Assembly (NCBI RefSeq): GCF_946479975.1
Contig: NZ_CAMLIX010000146.1
Location: forward strand, 1 to 13,435
Reading direction: 5' to 3'
Origin: an uncultured Flavobacterium sp.
GTDB taxonomy: Bacteria > Bacteroidota > Bacteroidia > Flavobacteriales > Flavobacteriaceae
DNA length: 13,435 bases
Shown: one piece after another, positions 1 through 8,377 of the stretch
Numbering within the stretch: position 1 is the first letter of the stretch
Layout of the letters: every line of letters starts with the position of its first letter
Translations under genes and position numbers: made by a program
The notes under the pieces: model-generated
What the model was told of the DNA's origin: nothing
Seen by the model: only the letters and a program-made list of their open reading frames with translations
The model's database searches: none

Positions 1-84
1 ATCAAAGTCGTTTGCACAACTTGATAAAATTGAAACTGCCATTAATGCAACTCCTATTGTTTTTATTTTAAAACTATATTTCAT
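1..84 (-). CDS. SusD/RagB-like surface glycan-binding lipoprotein, N-terminal 28 codons only
   Basis: Reading the minus strand from ATG at 84 gives an open frame to the window edge. It has a charged start (MKYSFKIKTIG), a hydrophobic stretch, and the lipobox LSSC with the lipidation cysteine at residue 23, followed by ANDFD. This is a type II (lipoprotein) signal peptide. It begins 16 nt after the stop of the SusC-type gene, the usual place for susD. SusD-family proteins sit on the outer membrane surface, cap the SusC barrel and capture the glycan. A weak purine-rich AAGGGA lies just before the start. Lipobox and position are seen directly; the SusD identity is inferred from the neighbour because the family domain lies outside the window. 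The gene is cut by the window edge. Confidence 0.85.
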   Translation of the reverse strand, partial: MKYSFKIKTIGVALMAVSILSSCANDFD

Positions 85-100
85 GATGTCCCTTTTTTAA

Positions 101-3100
101 TTAAAATCCAAATTTAACATTAACTCCGTAATCTCTTGTTGAAGGAATGTTGAAAGATTCTATCCCCTGTAAGTTACCTGTACCTGCTCCTGCTTCTGGA
201 TCAAAGTGTTCTGCTTTGTTTAAGAAGAAGAATAAGTTTCTACCTACTAAAGAGAAATCGATACTTGTAAATCCTGAATTATTTAACATACGTTTTGGTA
301 ATGAATAACCAAAGACAAGCTCTCTTAATCTGATGTTTGTAGCATCATAGATAAAAGGTTCTGCAACTGGAGTTCTTTGTCCAATAGCTGTCCAGTATTG
401 TTCAGCATTAATACTTGTAGTATTTGGAGAGTAAGTACCGTTTCCATTAGAAACAACACCATCAACAATAATACCACCTTGACGTCCTGCAAGTGTAATA
501 TCACTAACTCCTAAACCAGCTTGTCTAGCTTGAGTGTATGAAATAACTTCACCACCAATTCTGAAATCAACTAAGAAGCTTAAAGAGAAATCTTTGTATT
601 TGAAGTTGTTTTTGAAACCTGCAGTCCAATCTGGATTAAAGTTACCTGCACGAACATCAAAACCGTTTGTTGCTAAAGGAAGACCTGCAGCGTTTACAAT
701 AACTTGTCCAGCTTCATTTCTTTGAAAACCTTTGATGTATAAATCACCATATTCTCCACCAACAACAACTTTACTTCTTACTAAACGTCCTTCTCCAAGA
801 ACTAACTCATCTCTTCCTTCATAAATAGATTTTACTTTTGATTTATAAGAAGCATAGTTTGCTGTAATATCCCAAGTAAAGTTTTCTGTTTGAATTGGAG
901 TTGCAGTAAGCGTTAACTCGATACCTTTATTTTCGATATCTCCACCATTTACGATAGCTCTAGAGAATCCAGAAGACTCAGGTGTATTGATGTAGAAAAT
1001 TTGATTGTCAGTTAATGTATTGAAGTAAGTAAAATCTAAACCTAAACGGTTGTTGAAGAATCTAACATCAACACCAAACTCTGTAGAAGAAGAAATCTCT
1101 GGTTTTAAGTTTGGATTTGCTTTTGTGCTTTGTCCGTACAACATACCACCGTTTCCTCCAATGTAAGAGAATCTTTGTTGTGTTTGGTAAGGATCTGTAT
1201 CGTTACCTACTTGTGCGTAAGAACCTCTAATTTTTGCAAAACTAATTACTTCAGGTAATGTAAACATATCTGAAAGAACTGCAGAAAGTCCGAAAGATGG
1301 GTAGAAATAATCTGTTGGCAATGTAGAAGACCAGTCATTTCTAGCTGTTACATCTAAGAATAAATAATTTCTGTATCCTAATTGACCAAATGCATAAACT
1401 GAATTGATTCTTTTTTGGAATGCAGTAGATGTAGATTGAACTGTTTGAACATTAGATAATGCGAAGAAGTTTCTTTTACTTAAGACACCACCAGAATTCA
1501 AAGCTGAATTGTTTTGTTGTAATGCATTTGCACCAGCGTTAAGTCCAACAGCAAAATCTCCAAATTTCTCATTGTAAGAAAGTAAAGCATCAACGTTTAA
1601 TTCGCTTACAGTTTCGTAAGATTCACTATATGAACCCAGGTTGCTGTTAAATGCATTTGTTGCATATCTGTTTCTTACGTTTTTGTTTGTCATTTGGTCT
1701 AAACCAGCTCTACCTTGTAAACTTAAAGTTTTTGTAAACTCATATTTAAGAGACGCTAAACCAATAAATCTGTTTCTTTTGTCTGAACGAGAATCATCTC
1801 TTAAAGCAGACCAGAATGGGTTTCCACCAGGAGCTCCAGTTTCGTCAAGGAAATAATTAACTTGTCTTTGTCCTGCAGCATCGATGTATTCGTAGTTTTT
1901 GTAATCGTTGTAAGCAATACTACGAGGCAATAAGTAAGCAGATGTTCCGATAGACTCTTCACCAGTTCTCAATAAATTATCGATATCCTGAACGATGTAG
2001 TTCGTTTTTGCATCTAAAGTTAATTTATCAGAAATTTTACTAGTCAATCTTAAGTTAAGATTGTGTCTGTCCATTGCATTTCCTCCAACAATACCTTCAG
2101 CACGTGTGTTAGTGTAAGAGAAATAACCTTGCGCTTTTTCATTACCAGCAGTTACTGTTAATGTATTAGCTAAGTTATAACCTGTTTTGTAGAAATCAAT
2201 AACGTTGTTTGGCTGTGGAGAATAACTTTGTGTCGCTGGACCAGAATAATTTGGGTTACGAACCAACTGCCAAGCAGCTACCTGACGTCCGTCTAAAGGC
2301 GCACCCCAGCTTGAGCTTGAGTTAGAAACGTAATTTCCATTTGTACCTTGACCGTATTGGTTTTGTAAATTCATCAAGTTATAAGCAGAAGATGCCATAA
2401 AGTTAGATGATAACGAAACTGTTGTTTTTCCAGCTTTACCAGATTTAGTTGTAATAACGATTACACCATTTGATGCTCTAGATCCGTAAAGTGCTGCTGC
2501 AGATGGTCCTTTAAGAACTGTCATCGAAGCAATATCTTCAGGGTTAATGTTAGAAATACCATCTGGCTGAGTAGTTCCTCCTGTATCAATATCAGGATTT
2601 GTATTCGTTGTTCCATTACTAATTGGCACACCATCTACAACATAAAGAGGCTGGTTGTTACCATTAAGAGATCTATTACCTCTTAAAGTAATTCTAGAAG
2701 AAGAACCAACACCATTTGATGTAGTAGAGAAGTTAAGACCTGCAACTTTACCAGAAAGTGAATTGGCAACGTTTAATGATCTAGCTTCTGATAATTCGTC
2801 TACAGAAACGTTTTGTGCAGAATACGTAATAGCTTTTTTCTCTCTCTTAATACCAAGAGCGGTAACTACCACTTCTCCTAATTGTTGTGTGTCTGCACCT
2901 AAACCTACGTTAATTGTAGTTTGAGTTCCAACAGCAACTTCTTTTGTAGCAGATCCCACATAGGTAAAAACTAAAACTGCTGATTGATTTGGAACACTAA
3001 TGCTGTATTTACCATCAAAATCTGATGAAGCACTCGTTTTAGTTCCTTTAACAATAATATTTGCTCCAGGAATTGGGATTCCGCTAGAAGCATCTGTTAT

Positions 3101-3187
3101 CGTTCCTTTTACTGTGGTCTGCGCTTGTAGGCTTTGGAACCCGAAAAGGCAAATGACCAACAGTAATTTTAGTACGTTTTTAATCAT
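101..3187 (-). CDS. SusC/RagA-family TonB-dependent outer-membrane glycan transporter
   Basis: This 1028-residue protein imports glycan oligosaccharides across the outer membrane using TonB energy, in complex with a SusD lipoprotein. In order: signal peptide ending LQAQ (about 1-23); a carboxypeptidase-regulatory-like beta-sandwich (about 25-100, with VKGTITDA and PGANIIVKGT); a TonB-box-like EVVVTALG near 105-112; the plug (about 115-250), with LYVVDGVPI at 181-189 and the family signature YGSRASNGVIVITTKSG at 234-250; then the barrel, ending in aromatic NVKFGF. Length is normal for the family. No N-terminal STN (secretin/TonB) domain precedes the regulatory-like domain, so direct control of an anti-sigma factor through this protein is unlikely. 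The stop is 16 nt from the SusD-like start, so the two are almost certainly co-transcribed. The substrate cannot be read from the sequence; the neighbouring enzymes suggest N-glycan-type oligosaccharides. Confidence 0.96.
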   Translation of the reverse strand: MIKNVLKLLLVICLFGFQSLQAQTTVKGTITDASSGIPIPGANIIVKGTKTSASSDFDGKYSISVPNQSAVLVFTYVGSATKEVAVGTQTTINVGLGADTQQLGEVVVTALGIKREKKAITYSAQNVSVDELSEARSLNVANSLSGKVAGLNFSTTSNGVGSSSRITLRGNRSLNGNNQPLYVVDGVPISNGTTNTNPDIDTGGTTQPDGISNINPEDIASMTVLKGPSAAALYGSRASNGVIVITTKSGKAGKTTVSLSSNFMASSAYNLMNLQNQYGQGTNGNYVSNSSSSWGAPLDGRQVAAWQLVRNPNYSGPATQSYSPQPNNVIDFYKTGYNLANTLTVTAGNEKAQGYFSYTNTRAEGIVGGNAMDRHNLNLRLTSKISDKLTLDAKTNYIVQDIDNLLRTGEESIGTSAYLLPRSIAYNDYKNYEYIDAAGQRQVNYFLDETGAPGGNPFWSALRDDSRSDKRNRFIGLASLKYEFTKTLSLQGRAGLDQMTNKNVRNRYATNAFNSNLGSYSESYETVSELNVDALLSYNEKFGDFAVGLNAGANALQQNNSALNSGGVLSKRNFFALSNVQTVQSTSTAFQKRINSVYAFGQLGYRNYLFLDVTARNDWSSTLPTDYFYPSFGLSAVLSDMFTLPEVISFAKIRGSYAQVGNDTDPYQTQQRFSYIGGNGGMLYGQSTKANPNLKPEISSSTEFGVDVRFFNNRLGLDFTYFNTLTDNQIFYINTPESSGFSRAIVNGGDIENKGIELTLTATPIQTENFTWDITANYASYKSKVKSIYEGRDELVLGEGRLVRSKVVVGGEYGDLYIKGFQRNEAGQVIVNAAGLPLATNGFDVRAGNFNPDWTAGFKNNFKYKDFSLSFLVDFRIGGEVISYTQARQAGLGVSDITLAGRQGGIIVDGVVSNGNGTYSPNTTSINAEQYWTAIGQRTPVAEPFIYDATNIRLRELVFGYSLPKRMLNNSGFTSIDFSLVGRNLFFFLNKAEHFDPEAGAGTGNLQGIESFNIPSTRDYGVNVKFGF

Positions 3188-3310
3188 ATTAGTTGTTTTT
3201 TTAGAGTTAATAACATGTTAAATTTAAGAATACATTTTGTTAACAATACATAATTTCGACAAATGACAATTTTCAAAAGGTGTTGGTGATTGTTTGCCCC
3301 AAAATTGAAA

Positions 3311-3322
3311 GAAAACGTTTTC
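3311..3322. promoter_or_regulatory. 12-bp perfect palindrome, candidate operator upstream of susC-like gene
   Basis: GAAAACGTTTTC is a perfect palindrome centred on CG, 123 bp upstream of the SusC-like start and between that gene and the hairpin at 3350-3388. Its AACGTT core resembles operators of LacI/GalR-family repressors, but no regulator gene is visible here and the assignment is inference. A shorter AAACGTTT lies at 3417-3424. I found no convincing Bacteroidota promoter (TTTG with TAnnTTTG) in the 3188-3449 gap, so the transcription start of the susC/susD pair is unknown. Confidence 0.4.
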
Positions 3323-3349
3323 ATTTGTAATCCAACTCTGCCTTATTTT

Positions 3350-3388
3350 AAAGGCCAAAATCTATTAATCTAATAGATTTTGGCCTTT
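3350..3388 (-). terminator. Strong hairpin, probable transcription terminator after the GH3 gene
   Basis: Two perfectly complementary 18-nt arms (3350-3367 and 3371-3388, containing AAAGGCCAAAATCTATTA) surround a 3-nt loop, ATC. The hairpin begins 61 nt past the GH3 stop and 162 bp before the SusC-like start. On the minus strand the stem is followed by TAAAATAA rather than a clean T run; on the plus strand the trailing T run is slightly better. Its place in a gap between codirectional genes suggests it ends, or weakens, transcription from the glycosidase cluster, leaving susC/susD with its own promoter. Stem quality is seen; the terminator role is inferred. Confidence 0.7.
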
Positions 3389-3449
3389 TATAATTGTATT
3401 CACTTTTTTAACTAAAAAACGTTTAAAATTCTTCTGTATTTAGCACTTT

Positions 3450-6110
3450 TTAGTTCGAAACCTTAAATTTAGTTTTTATAAGATCTGTTGAGTTTCCGCC
3501 CACCATAACTTCGAAGTCTCCAGGCTCTACAACATACTTCATCTCCCTGTTATAAAGGCCTAGCTCGTCTTTAGTAAGTGTAAATTCAACATTTTTCATT
3601 TCTCCTTTTTTGATATTTACTCTTTTAAAACCTCTTAAAGTTTTTTCTGGAGTAGTAACAGAACTGTAAACATCATTTACATATAATTGAACTACTTCAT
3701 CGCCGTCAAGATTTCCAACATTTTTCACATCAACAGAAACTTTTACTTGTCCATCTGGCTTAATTTCGTTTGCACTGATTTTCAAATTTGAATATTCAAA
3801 CTTCGTATAACTCAATCCGTAACCGAAACTATATAATGGATTTTCGCTTTCGCTAACGTATCTGTGAATCGCAGATGGTTTTTGGTTGTAATATATAGGT
3901 AACTGCCCAACTGATTTTGGAACTGTAATTGGCAATCTTCCACCTGGATTATAATCTCCAAATAGAACATCAGCCACAGCTCTTCCTCCAAATTCTCCTG
4001 GGAACCATCCTTCTAAAACAGCAGGAATATTATCTGCAATCCAGTTTGTAGAAAGCGGACGACCGTTTAACAACACACAAACAACTGGAGTTCCTGTTTT
4101 CTGAATCGCTTCTATCAATTCTTGCTGCATTCCGTGTAGGTCTAAAGTTGCAACGTCTCTGTTTTCTTCAACCAACTCGTTAGATTCTCCTAAAACTACA
4201 ATTGCAACATCTGCTTTTTTAGCTGCATCAATTGCAGGCTGCATGTTCACTTTTTCCATGTTCCAGCGTAAATGAGCTCTCGCTCCCCAGCCTCCTTCCC
4301 ACATTTCAATGCGGACTTTATATTTCTTCCCAGCTTCGATGTTTTTTGGAGTAGTAACAATACTTGTAGCACCTTTAGTCCAGTTGTCGATAACCAATTG
4401 ATCGTCAACCCACATTCTAATTCCGTCATCTGAACTTAAACCCAACCAACCGTTAAATGATCTGTCTGATTGAATGTAACCTGTCCAACGAATAGAAAAA
4501 TCATCAACATTTACACCATCACCTGGTGCCCAAGGCCAGTCAAACTCTAATTGGCTGTCCAAACGAGTTAAAGCTGGAGTTCCTTCAAGATTTCTGTTAT
4601 TGAAATATTCTCCTTTTAGTCCGTTTTGAGATCCATCTGAAGTAAATAAATATTTAGACGGAATAGCCTGACCAATTACGATTAGCGGAACACCTTCTTC
4701 ATAAACAACATTTGCAGTTTTACCTACTATTTGCTTTACACCTTCAAAAACCGTTGTTCCAACACTATTTTTTGGCGCATAACCTCCCAATCTTGAAGCA
4801 TTTGCATTTGGTCCGATAACAGCAATATTCTTTAGATTTTTGCTTAATGGTAATGTATTGTTGTCATTTTTCAATAAAACCATAGATTTATGACCTGCTT
4901 CTAAAGCAACAGCTTGATTTTCTTTGGTATGAAAACGCTCTTTGATTAAATTTTTATCTGTATACGGATTTTCGAATAATCCCAATAAAAATTTCAAACG
5001 TAAAACTGCTCCCGCTGCACGGTCGATATTTTCCATTGTCAATTTCTTTTCATTCACCAATTCAATTACTGTATTTTGCCAGAATTCATTAGAAAAATCA
5101 TAAAACTGCATGTCAACACCTGCAGAAACGGCTTCTCTAATACTTTCTTTTGGAGAATCTGAAACTTTATGAGTGGTTTGAATGTATTTAATAGCTCCTA
5201 AATCTGAAACTACCAATCCTTTAAAACCCCATTCTTTTCTTAAAACATCGGTCAATAACCAGTGGTTTGCAGCACAAGGAATTCCGTCTAATTCAGAATA
5301 AGCACACATTGTTCCCAACGCGCCGCCTTTCATAAATGCTTTTTGGAAAGAAGGCAGATGATCTTCTCTCGCTGAACGTTCTCCAACCAAAATTGGCGAA
5401 GAATTTCCTCCCGCTTGCGGAATACCGTGAACAGCAAAGTGTTTTGGCTCAGCAATAATAGAACGATCTGATTTTAAATCGTCTCCTTGTAATCCTTTGA
5501 TGAATGCCAAACCAATTTCACTATTCAAAAAAGCATCTTCCCCAAAAGTTTCAGCAACTCTTCCCCATCTTGGTTCGCGGCCTAAATCTAAATTTGGACC
5601 AAAACCAAAATGAACTCCGTGCGCTCTGGCTTCCATAGCAATAACTTTTCCAACTTTGTCGATAACAGCAGTATCCCAAGTTGCTCCAAGTCCAATGTTC
5701 ATTGGGAAAGCTGTACTTCCTTCGTCTAAATAACCGTGAAGCATTTCACACATAATCAAAGCTGGAATTCCCCAACGGTTTCCTTTGATTACATTCGTTT
5801 GAAGATCGTTGATCATTTTCGCTGAACGCGGATAAATATCATGAATGGCTCCAATTCCTAACTTCCCGATTTTTTCAGCAGATTTACCTTTAGCAAAATC
5901 TTCTTTTTCTTTAAAAAAATCTCCTCTATACATATCCATCTGACGTACTTTTTCTTCAAGTGTCATACGGCTTAACAAATCTTGTACTCTGTCTTCAACA
6001 GGCGCTTTTGCATCTTGGTACAGATACTTTTTCTGGGCATGGCTCTGGTTGAAGAAACCAACAGCCATTACAAAAAGAATGGCTGTTTTTTTCATTTTTA
6101 ATTGTAACAT
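3450..6110 (-). CDS. GH3-family exo-beta-glycosidase with inserted PA14 domain
   Basis: A retaining exo-glycosidase of family GH3 (family activities: beta-glucosidase, beta-xylosidase, N-acetylglucosaminidase). Layout: signal peptide to about 26; GH3 N-terminal barrel (about 40-380), with EPKHFAVHG at 221-229 and nucleophile D303 in VVSDLGA; first part of the GH3 C-terminal domain (about 405-495); a PA14 carbohydrate-binding insert (about 497-618, LKGEYF to HLRW, with GLSSDDGIRMWVDD); the rest of the C-terminal domain, with the likely acid/base E648 or E649 in LVEENRD; and an Fn3-like tail (about 780-886). The length of 886 suits a PA14-bearing GH3. It starts 12 nt after the GH92 stop, as one operon with GH92 and GH29. 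The ATG at 6095 (MKKTAILFVMAVGFF) gives a more typical signal peptide and may be the true start. Specificity is unresolved; beta-xylosidase or beta-glucosidase are both open. Confidence 0.92.
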   Translation of the reverse strand: MLQLKMKKTAILFVMAVGFFNQSHAQKKYLYQDAKAPVEDRVQDLLSRMTLEEKVRQMDMYRGDFFKEKEDFAKGKSAEKIGKLGIGAIHDIYPRSAKMINDLQTNVIKGNRWGIPALIMCEMLHGYLDEGSTAFPMNIGLGATWDTAVIDKVGKVIAMEARAHGVHFGFGPNLDLGREPRWGRVAETFGEDAFLNSEIGLAFIKGLQGDDLKSDRSIIAEPKHFAVHGIPQAGGNSSPILVGERSAREDHLPSFQKAFMKGGALGTMCAYSELDGIPCAANHWLLTDVLRKEWGFKGLVVSDLGAIKYIQTTHKVSDSPKESIREAVSAGVDMQFYDFSNEFWQNTVIELVNEKKLTMENIDRAAGAVLRLKFLLGLFENPYTDKNLIKERFHTKENQAVALEAGHKSMVLLKNDNNTLPLSKNLKNIAVIGPNANASRLGGYAPKNSVGTTVFEGVKQIVGKTANVVYEEGVPLIVIGQAIPSKYLFTSDGSQNGLKGEYFNNRNLEGTPALTRLDSQLEFDWPWAPGDGVNVDDFSIRWTGYIQSDRSFNGWLGLSSDDGIRMWVDDQLVIDNWTKGATSIVTTPKNIEAGKKYKVRIEMWEGGWGARAHLRWNMEKVNMQPAIDAAKKADVAIVVLGESNELVEENRDVATLDLHGMQQELIEAIQKTGTPVVCVLLNGRPLSTNWIADNIPAVLEGWFPGEFGGRAVADVLFGDYNPGGRLPITVPKSVGQLPIYYNQKPSAIHRYVSESENPLYSFGYGLSYTKFEYSNLKISANEIKPDGQVKVSVDVKNVGNLDGDEVVQLYVNDVYSSVTTPEKTLRGFKRVNIKKGEMKNVEFTLTKDELGLYNREMKYVVEPGDFEVMVGGNSTDLIKTKFKVSN

Positions 6111-6122
6111 AGTTGTCCGTGT

Positions 6123-8366
6123 TTAATTTTGAATCACTTTAAGTTTTGTTCCATTCACAAAATCATCGTGCGAAATAAAAAAGCTGTTCAGTGTTTTTCC
6201 GTTTAGTTCAATCGAATTGATTTTTCCATCATTATTGATTTGTCTCTCAATTACAATGCTTTCTTTTTTATAATATCTTGGATCTAATTTGATCGTAATT
6301 CTATGAAACATTGGCGCCGTAATCGTATAAATTGGATCACCCGGAGAAATTGGGTAAATTCCCATCATCGAATACACCAACCATGCTGACATAGTTCCGG
6401 TATCATCATTTCCTGGCAATCCTTTTGGTTTGTTTTGGAAATATTCCCGAACTAATCTTTTTACATTATCCTGAGCTTTATACTCTTCGCCTTTCACATA
6501 ATTAAACAAATACGGATTTGCAATATCTGGCTCATTTGCCATATCAAATTGTTTAGTATCAAAGATTTTCTGCAATTGTGCCGAAAATGCTTTATCGCCG
6601 CCCATTAATTTCATTAAACCTTTAATGTCGTGCGGTACCATAAAATTATACTGCCAAGCATTTCCTTCAATAAAACCAACATTTTCTTCAAAATTTGCTC
6701 CAGAAGAAGGGTCAAAAGGTTCGTACCAATCTCCGTTTGCAGTTCTCGGGCGAAGTAAATTCAGATTCTTATCGAATAATTTTCTGTACGATAACGAACG
6801 GTTGTAAAAACGTTTTACATTGTCTTTGTCCCCAAATTCGTTGGCCATAAGCGAAATAGCATAATCTGAAATATTGTATTCCTGAGTCGTAGAAACGGGA
6901 CCTTTGTTGTCGGTTGTCAAATATCCTTTTTTAATATAATCTTTCAATCCCGGACGAAGCGGATTATTTTCAGTATTATCTGCTCCTTTTAACATCGCAT
7001 AGTACGCTTTACTAACATCATAATCACGAATCCCTCTCATGTAAGTGTCTGTAATTACAATACTTGCAGGATCACCAACCATAGTAAAAGTTTCAGTTGA
7101 ATTCAATTCCCATTTTGGTAACCATCCGTTTTCATCAAACATATCCAACATACTCTTTACCATATCCGATTGCTGTTTTGGATAAACCAAAGACATTAAC
7201 GGATGTACATTTCTGTAGGTATCCCACAATGAAAATACGGTATAACGAGTATCTTTGGTTTTAGCAATTTTACTTCTTTTGATTACTGGATATTCTCCGT
7301 TAATATCATTTAAAGTGTTTGGATGGATTAATGTATGATACAAAGCCGTATAGAAAATCGTATTATCATCTTTTGAACCACCTTCAACCAAAATTTTAGA
7401 CAATTCTTCGTTCCATTCGTTGTAGGTTTCTTTGTAAATTGCATCAAAAGATCTGTTACCCACTTCTTTTGCTAAGTTTTCGCGGGCATTTTCAATACTT
7501 ACGTACGAAATTCCAATCTTCACTTCAACCGTTTCTTGCTTTTCAAATTTATACGTAAAATAACTTCCAATACTATCTCCAACAACAGTTTTGATTGTAT
7601 TGTCCATCATTCTCGCTTTTCCGTTGTAACCCATCCATTGCGCTTCAACACCGTTGTATTTCGTAGGCTTTTTCCAAACTCCGAATTTATGAGCTGGTTT
7701 AGAAAATTGAGCCACAAAATATACTGGGTAAGCATCTTCTGGGCTGTTGTAACAAAACGAACCAACAGAACGCATTCCTTCAATTTCTGTCGATGACACT
7801 ACTTTTATCATTGCACCTTCTTCATTTGTTAAACCTAAACCAAGATTTAATAAAATATTAGACTGCCCTTTCGGGAAAGTGAATCTGCTAATCCCAACTC
7901 GTTTTGAAGCCGTGAATTCGCCCTTTACTTTATACTTGTCGATGTTTACGCTGTAATAAGCCGCTTTTGCAACTTCATTAGAATAAGTAGAACCGTATTT
8001 TAAATGATCGATTTCTACTGCTCCAGTTGTTGGCATTAATAAAATAACACCTAATTCCGGACAGCCAACACCACTCAAATTCACTTGACTAAATCCAGTT
8101 AAAAAAGTATTCTCATTCACATACGGATTAGAAAGCCATTGACTGTCTTTTTCCATGGGAGTGTTTTTTACTCCAGCCACATTAAACGGACTAATACTTG
8201 CCATTCCACGCGGTGCGATCGGACCTGGAAAAGCTGCTCCAAAATTAGAAGTTCCAATAAACGGATTAACATAATCGGCAGGCTCCTGCGCAAAAATGCT
8301 GATGCTAAAAAACAGCATGTAAAAAATACATGCTGTCTTAAATTTGTTTTTATTATTTAAAACCAT
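6123..8366 (-). CDS. GH92-family calcium-dependent exo-alpha-mannosidase
   Basis: A secreted inverting exo-alpha-mannosidase that trims mannose from N-glycan-type structures. The signal peptide MVLNNKNKFKTACIFYMLFF...IFAQ covers about residues 1-27. The family N-terminus follows (DYVNPFIGT at 31-39, PGPIAPRGM at 47-55), then the (alpha/alpha)6 catalytic domain with SLWDTYRNVHPL at 379-390, GDPASIVITDTYMRG at 431-445, IEGNAWQYNFMVPHD at 566-580 (E567 the expected acid) and LPGNDDTGTMSAW at 650-662 (D654/D655 the expected base region). The length of 747 is normal for GH92. At 608-611 the sequence reads DMANEP, where alpha-1,2-specific members usually have a His-Glu pair before NEP, so linkage preference may differ. 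The start is 11 nt after the GH29 stop, indicating co-transcription; no Shine-Dalgarno is visible, as is usual in this phylum. Confidence 0.95.
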   Translation of the reverse strand: MVLNNKNKFKTACIFYMLFFSISIFAQEPADYVNPFIGTSNFGAAFPGPIAPRGMASISPFNVAGVKNTPMEKDSQWLSNPYVNENTFLTGFSQVNLSGVGCPELGVILLMPTTGAVEIDHLKYGSTYSNEVAKAAYYSVNIDKYKVKGEFTASKRVGISRFTFPKGQSNILLNLGLGLTNEEGAMIKVVSSTEIEGMRSVGSFCYNSPEDAYPVYFVAQFSKPAHKFGVWKKPTKYNGVEAQWMGYNGKARMMDNTIKTVVGDSIGSYFTYKFEKQETVEVKIGISYVSIENARENLAKEVGNRSFDAIYKETYNEWNEELSKILVEGGSKDDNTIFYTALYHTLIHPNTLNDINGEYPVIKRSKIAKTKDTRYTVFSLWDTYRNVHPLMSLVYPKQQSDMVKSMLDMFDENGWLPKWELNSTETFTMVGDPASIVITDTYMRGIRDYDVSKAYYAMLKGADNTENNPLRPGLKDYIKKGYLTTDNKGPVSTTQEYNISDYAISLMANEFGDKDNVKRFYNRSLSYRKLFDKNLNLLRPRTANGDWYEPFDPSSGANFEENVGFIEGNAWQYNFMVPHDIKGLMKLMGGDKAFSAQLQKIFDTKQFDMANEPDIANPYLFNYVKGEEYKAQDNVKRLVREYFQNKPKGLPGNDDTGTMSAWLVYSMMGIYPISPGDPIYTITAPMFHRITIKLDPRYYKKESIVIERQINNDGKINSIELNGKTLNSFFISHDDFVNGTKLKVIQN

Positions 8367-8377
8367 AGGTTTCGTTT

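Noticed and set aside
3188..3300. Possible Bacteroidota promoter (TTTG and TAnnTTTG) for the susC-like gene
   Set aside because: Several TTTG or TATTG fragments occur on the minus strand but none has both elements at suitable spacing.
6787..6830. GTAAAA-ACG-TTTTAC dyad resembling the palindrome upstream of susC
   Set aside because: It lies inside the GH92 coding region, where the bases encode conserved protein, and its spacer differs from the 3311 palindrome.
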